From the NCBI RefSeq assembly GCF_004919095.1, contig NZ_STGJ01000016.1, positions 1-64,000 of the forward strand: a stretch of 64,000 bases of DNA, given 5' to 3'. Below are positions 49,711-60,387 of this stretch, piece by piece. How positions within the stretch are numbered: position 1 is the stretch's first letter; every line of letters starts with the position of its first letter. The position numbers were made by a program, and so were the translations under genes. The DNA is from Crenobacter intestini. GTDB taxonomy: Bacteria > Pseudomonadota > Gammaproteobacteria > Burkholderiales > Chromobacteriaceae. The notes under the pieces were generated by a model, which saw nothing but the letters and a program-made list of their open reading frames with translations, made no database searches and was not told the origin of the DNA.

Positions 49711-51352
49711 ACGCAGCCTCCTTGAACGGGGTGATGCCGACTCGGCGGACGGTTTCGATAAAGCGCTCGCCCGCCAGGCGGTCGCGCACGTAGACGTCGA
49801 GGATGCGGCCGAATACCTCGGCCACCCGCTCCTGCGCGAACGAGGGGCCGATCACCTTGCCCAGGCTCGCCTCGTTGCCCTGGCTGCCGCCCAGCGTGAT
49901 CTGGTACCACTCCTCACCGTTCTTGTCGACGCCGAGCACGCCGATATGCCCGATATGGTGGTGGCCGCAGGCGTTGATGCAGCCGGAGATATTGCACTCG
50001 ATCTCGCCCAGGTCGTGCAGATAGTCCGCATCTTCGAAACGGCGCTGGATCGCCTCGGCCACCGGGATGGACTTGGCGTTGGCTAGCGCGCAGAAGTCGC
50101 CGCCCGGGCAGCACACGATATCGGTCAGCAGGCCGATGTTCGGCGTCGCAAAGCCTGCCTCGCGAGCCTGTTGCCACAATTCGAACAGGTCGGCCTCGCG
50201 CACGTCGGGCAGAATCAGGTTCTGCTCGTGCGACACACGCAGCTCGCCGTAGCCGAAACGGTCGGCCCAGCTAGCAGCGGCGTCCATCTGGGCGGCGCTG
50301 ATGTCGCCCGGCGGCACGCCGGTCTTCTTCAGCGACAGCGTGACCGAACGGTAGCCCGGCGCCTTGTGCGGCCGGGTATTGCGGCCGGCCCAGCGCGCGA
50401 ACGCGGGCACCTCGGCCAGCGCGCGCACGAAGTCGGCCGGATCCGGTTCGAGCGTGTCGTAAACAGGATCGACAAAGAACGACGCGTAGTGCGCGACGTC
50501 GGCGTCGGTGAGCGTGCCCGCGCCGTCCTTCAGGTGGCACCACTCCTCGTCGACCTTGGCGGCGAAGCCCTCGACGGACAGCGCCTTGACCAGGATCTTG
50601 ATGCGCGCCTTGTACTTGTTGTCGCGCCGGCCGAAGCGGTTGTAGACCCGCAGCACCGCGTCCAGGTAGGTCAGCAGGTGGCGCGCCGGCAGGAAGGCGC
50701 ACACCTCCTCGCCGATGATGGGCGTGCGGCCGAGCCCGCCGCCGACCAGTACCCGGAAACCCGTCTCGCCCGCGTCGTTTTTACGCAGTTGCAGGCCGAT
50801 GTCGTGCACCCAGGTCGCCGCACGGTCTTCGGCGCTGCCCGACACCGCGATCTTGAACTTGCGCGGCAGGTAGGCGAACTCGGGGTGCAGCGTGCTCCAC
50901 TGGCGGACGATCTCGCACCACGGGCGCGGGTCGGCCAGCTCGTCGGCGGCGACGCCGGCAAACGCGTCGGTGGTGGTATTGCGCACGCAGTTGCCCGAGG
51001 TCTGGATCGCGTGCATCTCGACTTCGGCAAGCTCGGCGAGGATGTCGGGCACGGTCTCCAGCGCCGGCCAGTTGAACTGGATGTTCTGCCGGGTCGTGAA
51101 ATGCGCGTAGCCGCGGTCGTAGCGGCGGGCGATGTCGGCAAGCTTCCTCAACTGGCCGCTCCTCAGGTGGCCGTAGGGGATCGCGACGCGCAGCATCGGC
51201 GCGTGGCGCTGCACATACAGGCCGTTCATCAGGCGCAGCGGCCGGAATTCGTCTTCGCTCAGTTGCCCGGCCAGGAAGCGCTGCGTCTGGCCGCGGAATT
51301 GTTCAACGCGCTCGGCAACGACGCGGCGGTCGACTTCATCATATCGGTACAT
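49703..51352 (-). CDS. cysI: sulfite reductase hemoprotein subunit
   Basis: A 549-aa siroheme/4Fe-4S enzyme that reduces sulfite to sulfide in cysteine synthesis. It has two ferredoxin-like half domains and the siroheme-binding FTTRQNIQFNW region. The cluster cysteines are in CCPGGDFCALANAKS and CNISGCINACGHHH near 430-475. It lies 24 bp after cysH. No cysJ flavoprotein is in the window, so the electron donor is open. Confidence 0.93.
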   Translation of the reverse strand: MYRYDEVDRRVVAERVEQFRGQTQRFLAGQLSEDEFRPLRLMNGLYVQRHAPMLRVAIPYGHLRSGQLRKLADIARRYDRGYAHFTTRQNIQFNWPALETVPDILAELAEVEMHAIQTSGNCVRNTTTDAFAGVAADELADPRPWCEIVRQWSTLHPEFAYLPRKFKIAVSGSAEDRAATWVHDIGLQLRKNDAGETGFRVLVGGGLGRTPIIGEEVCAFLPARHLLTYLDAVLRVYNRFGRRDNKYKARIKILVKALSVEGFAAKVDEEWCHLKDGAGTLTDADVAHYASFFVDPVYDTLEPDPADFVRALAEVPAFARWAGRNTRPHKAPGYRSVTLSLKKTGVPPGDISAAQMDAAASWADRFGYGELRVSHEQNLILPDVREADLFELWQQAREAGFATPNIGLLTDIVCCPGGDFCALANAKSIPVAEAIQRRFEDADYLHDLGEIECNISGCINACGHHHIGHIGVLGVDKNGEEWYQITLGGSQGNEASLGKVIGPSFAQERVAEVFGRILDVYVRDRLAGERFIETVRRVGITPFKEAAYA

Positions 51353-51376
51353 GGTTTCTCCGTGTTTCCGGCTGGG

Positions 51377-52081
51377 TCAGCGTGGCGTGAGCGGCGTGAG
51401 CGCCTTGACGTGCAAGCCGCACTCCCGCGACGCCGGGTTTTCCCACCACCAGCGCCCCGAGCGCACGTCCTCGCCCACCGAGATCGCGCGCGTGCAAGGC
51501 GCGCAGCCGATCGACGGGTAATGGCGGTCGTGCAGCGCGTTGTAAGGCACCCCGTTTTCCTTCAGGTAGGCCCAGACCTCCGCCTCGCTCCAGTCGAACA
51601 AGGGGTTGTACTTCATCAGCCCGTTCGCCTCGTCGAAGGCCGACTCGGGTAGCGCGTCGCGGGTCACCGACTGCGCGCGGCGCAGGCCGGTCAGCCATGC
51701 GGAATGCCCGTTAAGCGCACGCTTGAGCGGCGCGAGCTTGCGCACCTCGCAGCAGCCCTTGCGCGCGTCGACGCTGTCGTAAAAGCCGTTGACCCCGTAG
51801 CGGGCGACCCATGCCTCGACGTCGGCGGCGTCCGGCGACAACACCCTGAGCGTGAAACCGGGGTAGTGCTCGCGCACGCGCTGCATCAGCGCGTACGTCT
51901 CCTCCGGCAGCCGGCCGGTATCGAGGCTGAACACGGCAAAGGGCAGCGCGTGACGGGCGATCAGGTCGGTCAGCACCATGTCCTCGGCGCCGAGGCTGTT
52001 GGCGAAGGCGACCGACGCCTCCTCGCGCGCGATCGACAGCAGGCGTGCGACGGTCTGTTCCAGCTTGTCCTGGGCGGGCAT
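51377..52081 (-). CDS. cysH: adenylylsulfate/phosphoadenylylsulfate reductase
   Basis: A 234-aa enzyme that reduces activated sulfate to sulfite. It has the ATP-pyrophosphatase-like fold with SLGAEDMVLTDL and SLDTGRLPEETY, plus cysteine pairs in KGCCEVRK and IGCAPCTR. Those pairs mark the 4Fe-4S type that prefers APS. The catalytic cysteine is in RECGLH at the C-terminus. The ATG at 52081 follows AGGAGA at good spacing; upstream TTG/ATG candidates lack one. It is first in cysH-cysI-DUF934 and divergent from cysB. Confidence 0.93.
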   Translation of the reverse strand: MPAQDKLEQTVARLLSIAREEASVAFANSLGAEDMVLTDLIARHALPFAVFSLDTGRLPEETYALMQRVREHYPGFTLRVLSPDAADVEAWVARYGVNGFYDSVDARKGCCEVRKLAPLKRALNGHSAWLTGLRRAQSVTRDALPESAFDEANGLMKYNPLFDWSEAEVWAYLKENGVPYNALHDRHYPSIGCAPCTRAISVGEDVRSGRWWWENPASRECGLHVKALTPLTPR

Positions 52082-52124
52082 CAGGGTTCTCCTGGCGATG
52101 GTTGCCAGCATCGTACCCAATTGA

Positions 52125-52153
52125 CTTATAATCCAGAAAGAATATCGTGTTAG
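52125..52153 (-). promoter_or_regulatory. putative promoter of the cysH operon
   Basis: On the minus strand: CTAACA (52148-52153), a 17-bp spacer, TATAAG (52125-52130). A weak -35 is expected for a CysB-activated promoter. CysB is encoded divergently 106 bp away. Confidence 0.45.
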
Positions 52154-52187
52154 ATCTTAATTCCATCCGGTTTTATCTGGAGGCCGC

Positions 52188-53138
52188 ATGAAGCTGCAGC
52201 AACTGCGCTATTTGGTCGAAGTCGCCCGCCAGGGCCTCAACGTTTCGGAAGCCGCCGAGAAGCTGCACACCTCGCAGCCGGGCATCTCCAAGCAGATCCG
52301 CCTGCTCGAGGACGAACTGGGCATCCAGGTGTTCATCCGCAACGGCAAGCGCGTGGTGTCGGTCTCGGAACCGGGCAAGGAAGTGCTGAAGATCGCCGAG
52401 CGCATCCTGCGCGAGGCGCAGAACCTCAAGCGGGTCGGCGACGAGTTCTCGCGCGAATCCGAAGGCGCGCTGACAATCGCGACCACCCACACCCAGGCGC
52501 GCTACGCGCTGCCGCAGGTGATCGCCGAATTCGTGCGCCGCCACCCCAAGGTCAGGCTGTCGCTCAAGCAGGGCAGCCCGACGCAGATCTGCGAGATGGT
52601 CGTCGCCGGCGAGGCCGACTTCGCGATCGCGACCGAAGGGATCGAGCTCTACAAGGAACTGGCGATGCTGCCCTGCTGCAAGTGGAACCGCAGCGTCGTC
52701 GTGCCGAACGGCCACCCGCTGTCGCAACTGGACCGTCCGCTGACGCTCGCCGACATCGCCGCCTACCCTGTCATCACCTACGACTTCGCGTTCGCCGGCC
52801 GCTCCAAGATCAACAAGGCGTTCGCCGAGGCCGGCCTCAGCCCCAACGTGGTGCTGACCGCGATCGACACCGACGTGATCAAGACTTACGTCGCGCTGGG
52901 GCTGGGCGTCGGCATCATCGCCAGCATGGCGTTCGAGCCCGAGCGCGACGACAAGCTGACCGCGATCGACGCCGCCCACCTGTTCCTGCCGTCGACCACC
53001 AAGATCGGCATCCGCAAGGACGCTTACCTGCGCGGCTTCGCGTATACCTTCATCGAGCTGTTCGCACCGCACCTGCACCGGCGCGAAGTCGACGCCGCGC
53101 TGCTCGCGCACGACCCGCACGCCGACCACGACGACTGA
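52188..53138 (+). CDS. cysB: LysR-type regulator CysB
   Basis: A 316-aa LysR-family regulator of sulfur assimilation. It has an N-terminal winged helix (MKLQQLRYLVEVARQGLNVS; helix-turn-helix about 18-40, SEAAEKLHTSQPGISKQI) and an effector domain with the CysB-typical TTHTQARYALPQVI near 100. GGAGG precedes the ATG. The divergent position next to cysH supports CysB over its paralogue Cbl. The effector would be N-acetylserine/O-acetylserine by family knowledge. Confidence 0.93.
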   Translation: MKLQQLRYLVEVARQGLNVSEAAEKLHTSQPGISKQIRLLEDELGIQVFIRNGKRVVSVSEPGKEVLKIAERILREAQNLKRVGDEFSRESEGALTIATTHTQARYALPQVIAEFVRRHPKVRLSLKQGSPTQICEMVVAGEADFAIATEGIELYKELAMLPCCKWNRSVVVPNGHPLSQLDRPLTLADIAAYPVITYDFAFAGRSKINKAFAEAGLSPNVVLTAIDTDVIKTYVALGLGVGIIASMAFEPERDDKLTAIDAAHLFLPSTTKIGIRKDAYLRGFAYTFIELFAPHLHRREVDAALLAHDPHADHDD

Positions 53139-53149
53139 CGCACAAAAGT

Positions 53150-53173
53150 AAAGCCCCGCACTCGGCGGGGCTT
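53150..53173. terminator. bidirectional terminator between cysB and the reductase gene
   Basis: AAAGCCCCGC/GCGGGGCTTT with a 5-nt loop, followed by TCTTTG. It serves the convergent genes on both sides. Confidence 0.85.
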
Positions 53174-53196
53174 TCTTTGTTCACGCGCGGTCCGGC

Positions 53197-53937
53197 TTAC
53201 AGCGTCAGGCCGCCGGTCACCTCGATCGCGGCGCCGTTGATGTAGCTGGCTTCGTCGGACGCGAGGAAGGCGTAGACGTTGGCGATCTCTTCCGGCGCCG
53301 CCATGCGCTTCATCGGCACCTTGTCTTCCATCGCCTGGATCACCTTCTCCGGCATGGCCTTCAGGATGGGGGTGGCGACGAAGCCCGGGCACACCGCGTT
53401 GGCGCGGATGCCCTTCTTGCCCAGTTCCTTCGCCCAGGTCTTGACGAAGCCGATCACGCCGAACTTGGTCGCCGCGTAGTTGGTCTGGCCGAAGTTGCCG
53501 TACACGCCGACCACCGACGAGGCGTTCAGGATCACGCCGCCGCCCTGCTCGATCATGGTGTCGACCACCGCCTTCGCGCAGTTGTAGACGCCCTTCAGGT
53601 TGATGTCGATCACCTTGTCGAACTGGTCGTCGGTCATCTTGGAGAGTTGCGCGTCCATCACGATGCCGGCGTTGTTCACCAGCACATCGATGCGGCCGTA
53701 GCGCGCCTTGAGGTCGGCGACCATGGCGGCGATCTGCGCCTTGTCGGTCACGTTGACCTGATAACCGACGGCTTCGGCACCCGACACCTTCAGCGACTCG
53801 ACCACCGTGCTGACCGCCTCGATATTGAGGTCGCACACCGCGACGATCGCCCCTTCGCGGGCGAACTTCTCGGCGGTAGCCTTGCCGATGCCGCTGGCGG
53901 CACCGGTGATGATCGATACTTTGCCTTTCAAACGCAT
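53197..53937 (-). CDS. fabG: FabG-like 3-oxoacyl/acetoacetyl-CoA reductase (SDR)
   Basis: A 246-aa classical short-chain dehydrogenase. It has the cofactor motif TGAASGIG (about 11-18), NNAG (about 88) and the catalytic serine in NASSVVG, with Y-A-A-T-K about 14 residues later. GGAAGA precedes the ATG at 53937. It stands alone rather than in a fab cluster, so it is more likely an accessory reductase (fatty acid or polyhydroxyalkanoate metabolism) than the essential FabG. The substrate cannot be set from sequence. Confidence 0.75.
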   Translation of the reverse strand: MRLKGKVSIITGAASGIGKATAEKFAREGAIVAVCDLNIEAVSTVVESLKVSGAEAVGYQVNVTDKAQIAAMVADLKARYGRIDVLVNNAGIVMDAQLSKMTDDQFDKVIDINLKGVYNCAKAVVDTMIEQGGGVILNASSVVGVYGNFGQTNYAATKFGVIGFVKTWAKELGKKGIRANAVCPGFVATPILKAMPEKVIQAMEDKVPMKRMAAPEEIANVYAFLASDEASYINGAAIEVTGGLTL

Positions 53938-54075
53938 GATTCTTCCTTTGTACACGGGTCCGGGAGGCCGGCGAAGCCGGCACCTTCCTGCCATCGCCCT
54001 TCGCGGCTTGCCGCGTGGTTTTTATCGTTATGGATACGCCAGGCTGCCCTGCATTGCAGCATAAAATTGGCGCGA

Positions 54076-54107
54076 TGCAATATAGCTCATTGCATATTTA
54101 CGGTAAA
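54076..54107 (-). promoter_or_regulatory. promoter with overlapping operator for the FabG-like gene
   Basis: On the minus strand: TTTACC (54102-54107), a 17-bp spacer, TATATT (54079-54084). The inverted repeat TGCAAT (54076-54081) / ATTGCA (54089-54094) covers the -10 region, and a further GCATTGCAGCA lies at about 54050. TGCA-rich operators are known for PhaR-type repressors, so polyhydroxyalkanoate-linked control is a possibility. Confidence 0.5.
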
Positions 54108-54134
54108 GCAAAGACTCCATACGCTTGGCGCGCG

Positions 54135-54162
54135 CAAAAAAACCGCCGGCAAGCCGGCGGTT
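54135..54162 (-). terminator. terminator of the ABC-F gene
   Basis: On the minus strand, the 10-bp stem AACCGCCGGC/GCCGGCGGTT with a 2-nt loop is followed by TTTTT. Confidence 0.9.
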
Positions 54163-54184
54163 TGGATGGTTGGGCGGCACACGC

Positions 54185-55816
<1,632 letters not shown>

Positions 55817-55921
55817 TTCAGGAATCCCCGGGCCGGTCGGCCGTAAGTCTTCGGAAAAACGGGAGATTCTACCATAGACACGCGCACAGCAGCAGTGTGG
55901 CAACACCGCCCTGCCGCTCTT

Positions 55922-55949
55922 TTGCCCGCTTCGCGAATTCCGCTACAAT
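55922..55949 (+). promoter_or_regulatory. promoter of dapA-bamC
   Basis: TTGCCC (55922-55927), a 16-bp spacer, TACAAT (55944-55949), about 35 bp before the dapA start. Confidence 0.6.
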
Positions 55950-55984
55950 CTGAAGCCTTTGCCAATAAAAACGTAGGCCCAACT

Positions 55985-56860
55985 ATGCTCACCGGTAGCC
56001 TGGTAGCCCTGGTCACCCCGATGTTCGAGGATGGCCGGGTAGATTTCGAAGCACTGAATCGCCTCGTCGACTTTCATATCGAAAACGGCACCGACGGCAT
56101 CGTCGCGGTCGGCACCACCGGCGAATCCGCCACGCTGAGCGTCGACGAGCACCTCGCCGTCGTGCAGGCCGTCATCAAGCACGCCGCAGGCCGCATCCGG
56201 GTGATCGCCGGCACCGGCGCCAACAGCACCGCCGAGGCGATCGAGCTGTCGCGCCACGCGAAGGCGCTGGGTGCCGACATGACGCTGTCGGTCGTCCCCT
56301 ACTACAACAAGCCGACCCAAAGCGGCATCTACCGGCATTACCGCTCGATCGCCGAGGCGGTCGACATCCCGATGATCATGTACAACGTGCCGGGCCGCAC
56401 CGTCGCCGACATGTGCAACGACACCGCGCTCAAGCTCGCCGAGGTCCCGAACATCGTCGGCCTGAAGGACGCGACCGGCGACATCGGCCGCGCCTGCGAC
56501 CTGTTCCGCCGCGCCCCCGAAGGCTTCGCGCTCTACTCGGGCGATGACCCGACCGGCATGGCGTTCATGCTGTGCGGGGGCCACGGCGTGATCTCGGTGA
56601 CCGCCAACGTCGCACCCGCCGCGATGAGCCGCCTGTGCAAGGCCGCCATCGCAGGCCAGGTACGCGAGGCGCGCGCGATCAACGACCCGCTGCAGGGCCT
56701 GCACAAGCACCTGTTCGTCGAACCGAACCCGATCCCTGCCAAGTGGGCGCTGCACCGGATGGGGCTGATCCCCGCCGGCATCCGCCTGCCGCTCGAACCC
56801 ATCGGCGAGGGCGCCAAGCCCGTCGTCGAAACCGCCATGCAACAGGCCGGAGTGATCTGA
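55985..56860 (+). CDS. dapA: 4-hydroxy-tetrahydrodipicolinate synthase
   Basis: A 291-aa aldolase-fold enzyme of lysine and diaminopimelate synthesis that condenses pyruvate with aspartate semialdehyde. It has GTTGES (about 44-48), the catalytic tyrosine in [15 protein letters not shown] (about 133) and the Schiff-base lysine in VGLKDATGD (about 161). The ATG at 55985 is the family start. It is 3 bp upstream of bamC, the common dapA-bamC arrangement. Confidence 0.97.
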   Translation: MLTGSLVALVTPMFEDGRVDFEALNRLVDFHIENGTDGIVAVGTTGESATLSVDEHLAVVQAVIKHAAGRIRVIAGTGANSTAEAIELSRHAKALGADMTLSVVPYYNKPTQSGIYRHYRSIAEAVDIPMIMYNVPGRTVADMCNDTALKLAEVPNIVGLKDATGDIGRACDLFRRAPEGFALYSGDDPTGMAFMLCGGHGVISVTANVAPAAMSRLCKAAIAGQVREARAINDPLQGLHKHLFVEPNPIPAKWALHRMGLIPAGIRLPLEPIGEGAKPVVETAMQQAGVI

Positions 56861-56863
56861 CCG

Positions 56864-58009
56864 ATGAAAACCACCCGCAACACCACCCTGGCAGCGCTCA
56901 TCGCCGGCACGCTCGCCGCGTGCGGCAGCAACGCGCCACTGGAAAAACCGCTCGACTATCAGTCCGACACCAAGGTCGACAAGAAGGCCAGCCTGGAGAT
57001 GCCACCGGACTTGACCGCGCCGCAGATCCAGAACCGCTACCAGTTGCCGGACAGCGGCACCGCGTCGCTCAACGCGTACACCAACAACGCGCCGCAACCG
57101 AACGCGGCCGCCGTGGCCACCACCGGCAACAGCGCGTTGCTGGCCACCCCGTCCAACGCGCGCATCGAGCGCGGCGGCACCCAGCGCTGGCTCGCGATCG
57201 ACGGCAAGCAGCCCGAACAGGTCTGGCCGCTGCTCAAGGCTTTCTGGCAGGACAACGGCTTCGTGATCAAGAGCGAAGAGCCCGACATCGGCCTGATGGA
57301 AACCGACTGGGCCGAAAACCGCGCCAAGCTGGGCATGGACCCGGTGCGCCGCCTGCTTGAAGGCGTGGGTCTGGGCGGCGTGATGTCGACCCCAGAGCGC
57401 GACAAGTTCCGCGTCCGCCTCGAGCGCACCGCGAACGGCACCGAGGTCTACTTCACCCACCGCGGGATGTACGAGACTTACGTCAACGAGGGCAAGAGCG
57501 AGACCAAGTGGCAGCCGCGCCCGGCCGACCCGGAACTCGAGACCGAATTCCTCGCCCGCTTCATGGTCCGCTTGGGCAGCAGCGAAGCGCAGGCTCAGGC
57601 GTCGGCCAAGGCCGCACAGACCCAGGCGCCTGCGGTACAGCGCGCCCGCGTCGAAGGCAACCAGGTCGTGGTCGACGACGACTTCGACCGCGCCTGGCGC
57701 CGGGTCGGCCTCGCGCTCGACCGCGTGGGCCTGCTCGTCACCGACCGCGACCGCTCGCAGGGCATCTACTACGTCAAGCCTGCCAAGGCCGACGCGCAAA
57801 ACAAGTCCGACGACAGCGGCTTCTGGCAGAGCCTCGCCTTCTGGCGCGACGGCAAGTCGGCGGCGCCCCAGCAGGACGAGCAATACCGTATCGTGCTCAA
57901 GAGCGACGCCAAGCGCACCGACATCGCGTTCCTCGACAAGGCCGGCCAGCCGCTGCCGGCCAAGATGGCCGAACAGTTCGCCCGCAAGCTCGAAGAACAG
58001 TTGCGTTAA
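56864..58009 (+). CDS. bamC: outer-membrane assembly lipoprotein BamC
   Basis: A 381-aa lipoprotein of the BAM complex that inserts beta-barrel proteins. The signal peptide ends in the lipobox LAAC with C20. An unstructured N-terminal segment follows (PLDYQSDTKVDKKASLEMPP, the part that binds BamD), then two helix-grip domains (about 105-225 and 260-381). It is coupled to dapA by a 3-bp gap. Confidence 0.93.
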   Translation: MKTTRNTTLAALIAGTLAACGSNAPLEKPLDYQSDTKVDKKASLEMPPDLTAPQIQNRYQLPDSGTASLNAYTNNAPQPNAAAVATTGNSALLATPSNARIERGGTQRWLAIDGKQPEQVWPLLKAFWQDNGFVIKSEEPDIGLMETDWAENRAKLGMDPVRRLLEGVGLGGVMSTPERDKFRVRLERTANGTEVYFTHRGMYETYVNEGKSETKWQPRPADPELETEFLARFMVRLGSSEAQAQASAKAAQTQAPAVQRARVEGNQVVVDDDFDRAWRRVGLALDRVGLLVTDRDRSQGIYYVKPAKADAQNKSDDSGFWQSLAFWRDGKSAAPQQDEQYRIVLKSDAKRTDIAFLDKAGQPLPAKMAEQFARKLEEQLR

Positions 58010-58029
58010 GCTGCAGCTCCGCAACGAAC

Positions 58030-58055
58030 AACCCCCGCTTCACGCGGGGTTTTTG
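58030..58055 (+). terminator. terminator of dapA-bamC
   Basis: CCCCGC/GCGGGG with a 5-nt loop and a T-run, about 20 bp past the bamC stop codon. Confidence 0.8.
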
Positions 58056-58101
58056 TTTGCATGCGACACCGGCAAGCCGCCGGCCGCACGCGACAGACGC
58101 A

Positions 58102-58127
58102 AAAAAACCCGCCGAAGCGGGTTTTTT
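58102..58127. terminator. bidirectional terminator
   Basis: ACCCGC-CGAA-GCGGGT is flanked by A6 and T6. It ends the minus-strand lipoprotein gene and backs up the bamC terminator. Confidence 0.9.
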
Positions 58128-58144
58128 CACTATCGCAAAAGCGA

Positions 58145-58351
58145 TTACTGAGCAGCGGAAGCGTCAGCAGCCGGAGCGGAAGCGTCAGCAGCCGGAGCGG
58201 ATGCGTCAACCACAGCAGCGGAAGCCTCAACGGCCGGAGCCGAAGCCTCGACGGCCGGGGCGGAAGCTTCAGCCGGAGCAGCTTCTTCTTTCTTGCCACA
58301 AGCGGACAGAGCTACGGCCAGCAGGGCAGCAACGAGGAGCGACTGTTTCAT
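58145..58351 (-). CDS. small Ala/Pro-repeat lipoprotein
   Basis: A 68-aa protein. The first 17 residues are a lipoprotein signal (MKQSLLVAALLAVALSAC, lipobox LSAC, C18). After CGKKEE comes a low-complexity tail of heptad-like units A-S-A-P-A-x-E/D (about six copies), encoded by imperfect 21-bp DNA repeats. Such tails suggest a flexible periplasmic linker rather than an enzyme. AGG lies 8 nt before the ATG. The family is not recognised beyond small lipoprotein. Confidence 0.75.
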   Translation of the reverse strand: MKQSLLVAALLAVALSACGKKEEAAPAEASAPAVEASAPAVEASAAVVDASAPAADASAPAADASAAQ

Positions 58352-58451
58352 TTTTGTATACCTTTGCGATAAGTGTAAAAACAAGACGTTAACTTCAGCC
58401 AGACCCCACCCGGGACCTGATCAGAATGCTTGTGAAGACGATTCTAGCACG

Positions 58452-58491
58452 AAAAAATTTTCTGGGAAGTGGAACTCTCCGGAAATTTTTT
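58452..58491. repeat. AT-rich inverted repeat in the lipoprotein/oxygenase gap
   Basis: AAAAAATTT (58452-58460) and AAATTTTTT (58483-58491) form a 9-bp inverted repeat around a 22-nt loop. It is possibly a terminator for the minus-strand oxygenase gene at 58610. Nothing else is seen between 58352 and 58609. Confidence 0.4.
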
Positions 58492-58609
58492 ACTCTGAAG
58501 CGCCGCTGATACCGCAACGCAACACACTGCCAGACTCACCTTCAAACCGAAGCAAAATGATAGCCATGACTGGCTGCTACATCAAGCATCCGTTTGTATT
58601 ATTGCGCCA

Positions 58610-59746
58610 TCAATCTGCACCCGGACGCCAGTAGCCGTCGAGGTAGCCTTGGTACAGCACCTCCAGCATGTCATGCCCGGCCTGCACAGGCGCCAGACGA
58701 CGCTGGTTGGCCAGTTGTTGCCACTCTACAACAGAGGGGTCGGCGCCCTCCAGCCGTTCGCCGTTGCAATACAGCACACCCCCACCGTAAAGCAGCTGGG
58801 TCTTCGCATCCAGCACCACGCCGTGCGCAGCGACCGCCTCGGCGAACGCGTCCTCGTCCAGCTCCTCGTCGGGCCCCTCGTAGAACACGTGCGGCTTGGG
58901 CTCGGTCAGATAATGGCCGAGGAAATCGGCAACCGTCGAACGGTCCCAGCGCACCTGCGAGAGCAATTCGGCGACCTGGTCGACCATCGCGTCGGGAATG
59001 CGCGCGGGCGTCCTCTGCTGCAGCAGGCCCGGGTCGGCGTAGCGCCCGTCCAGGCAGACCCTGTCCTGCAGGTAGACCAGGAACTCGGTCGCCAGCTGCT
59101 GGGTGGTCGGCGCCCTAAAACCGATCGAGTAGGTCATCCCCGGCTCCAGCGCGACACCGTAGTGTGCGTAGCGCGGCGGCAGGTAGAGCATGTCGCCGTG
59201 CTCGAGCACCCACTCCTCTTCGCAGCGGAAATCCTGCAGCACCCTGATCGGCTCGCCCTCGACGAAACGTTCGTCGTCCTGCGCCGAGACCTGCCAGCGC
59301 TTGCGCCCGCCCACCTGCAACAGGAACACGTCGTAGGAATCGAAATGCGGGCCGACCGTGCCGCCCGGCGGCGCGTAGCTGACCATCAGGTCGTCCAGCC
59401 GCGCGTAGGGAATGAAGTTGAAGCGCCACAGGATCTCGTCGACATGCGGCAGCAACTGGTTGACGCCCTGCACCAGCAGCGTCCAGTCGGTCTCGCCCAG
59501 CCGCTTGAAACGCCCGGCACGGAAAGGGCCGCACTCGAGGTGCCAGTGTCCGCCCTTCCACTCGATCAGCCGCGACTCGGCGTCCTCGCGCCTGGCCAGT
59601 TCGCTGAGCACGGAAAAATCGACCGGCTCGCCGACCTCGGTGAGCGCGCCGCGGATCAGCAGCGGTTTCTTGTGCCAGTACTCGCGCAGAAAGGTTTCGG
59701 CCGACATGCCGCCCAGCACGTCGATCCCGTTTGCCTCAAGGGTCAT
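58610..59746 (-). CDS. RoxA/YcfD-type ribosomal protein arginine hydroxylase
   Basis: A 378-aa JmjC-fold 2-oxoglutarate/Fe(II) oxygenase. The iron-binding H-x-D is in GPHFDSYDVFLLQ (about 130), with the distal histidine further on (HGDMLYLPPRYAHYG region, about 185-197). The YWHKKPLLIRGA start and the C-terminal winged-helix dimer region match bacterial YcfD, which hydroxylates an arginine of ribosomal protein L16. The ATG at 59746 follows GGAGGAG. It is divergent from slyD. Confidence 0.88.
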   Translation of the reverse strand: MTLEANGIDVLGGMSAETFLREYWHKKPLLIRGALTEVGEPVDFSVLSELARREDAESRLIEWKGGHWHLECGPFRAGRFKRLGETDWTLLVQGVNQLLPHVDEILWRFNFIPYARLDDLMVSYAPPGGTVGPHFDSYDVFLLQVGGRKRWQVSAQDDERFVEGEPIRVLQDFRCEEEWVLEHGDMLYLPPRYAHYGVALEPGMTYSIGFRAPTTQQLATEFLVYLQDRVCLDGRYADPGLLQQRTPARIPDAMVDQVAELLSQVRWDRSTVADFLGHYLTEPKPHVFYEGPDEELDEDAFAEAVAAHGVVLDAKTQLLYGGGVLYCNGERLEGADPSVVEWQQLANQRRLAPVQAGHDMLEVLYQGYLDGYWRPGAD

Positions 59747-59860
59747 CACTCCTCCAATGGTTTACAATACCGGCTGGCGCCGTCAGAATCCGCGCCTCGC
59801 CAGGCAGTCCGCCCCGCGCGGTCCGCTGTCCCGACCACACCAGCACGAAAGCCAATTTCA

Positions 59861-60340
59861 ATGCAAATCGCCAAAAACTCCGTCGTGACGATCGAGTACG
59901 AGATGTTCGACACCGACAACAACCTGCTCGACAAGTCCGAAGAAGCGATCGCCTACCTGCACGGCGGGTACGACGGCATCTTCCCGCTGGTCGAAGAAGC
60001 GCTGCACGGCAAGTCGGTCGGCGACACCATCGACGTGCTGATGACCTCGGACGACGCGTTCGGCGATCCGGAAGAAGAACTGGTCCGCATCGAGCCGCTC
60101 GACGTGTTCCCGACCGACATCGAAGTCGGCATGATGTTCGAAGCCGACGACCCGGAAACCGGCGACGTGCTGCTGTTCCGCGTCACCGACATCGCCGACG
60201 GCAAGGCAGTGGTCGACGCCAACCACCCGCTGGCCGGCATGGCCATCCGCTTCAAGGCCAAGATCACCGACGTGCGCGCGGCGACCGCCGACGAAGTCGC
60301 CCACGGCCACGCCCACGGCGAACACGGCCACCATCACTGA
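59861..60340 (+). CDS. slyD: FKBP-type peptidyl-prolyl isomerase SlyD
   Basis: A 159-aa cytoplasmic prolyl isomerase and metallochaperone. It has an FKBP domain with a chaperone (IF) insertion (about 70-125; AFGDPEEELV at its start) and a histidine-rich metal-binding C-terminus (HGHAHGEHGHHH). The tail is shorter than that of E. coli SlyD and lacks its cysteines. The gene has its own terminator. Confidence 0.93.
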   Translation: MQIAKNSVVTIEYEMFDTDNNLLDKSEEAIAYLHGGYDGIFPLVEEALHGKSVGDTIDVLMTSDDAFGDPEEELVRIEPLDVFPTDIEVGMMFEADDPETGDVLLFRVTDIADGKAVVDANHPLAGMAIRFKAKITDVRAATADEVAHGHAHGEHGHHH

Positions 60341-60357
60341 GCGCGCGTTACGCCCGC

Positions 60358-60387
60358 AAAAAAGGCAGCCTGACGGCTGCCTTTTTT
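60358..60387. terminator. bidirectional terminator between slyD and prmC
   Basis: GGCAGCC-TGAC-GGCTGCC is flanked by A6 and T6; it touches the prmC stop codon. Confidence 0.9.
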
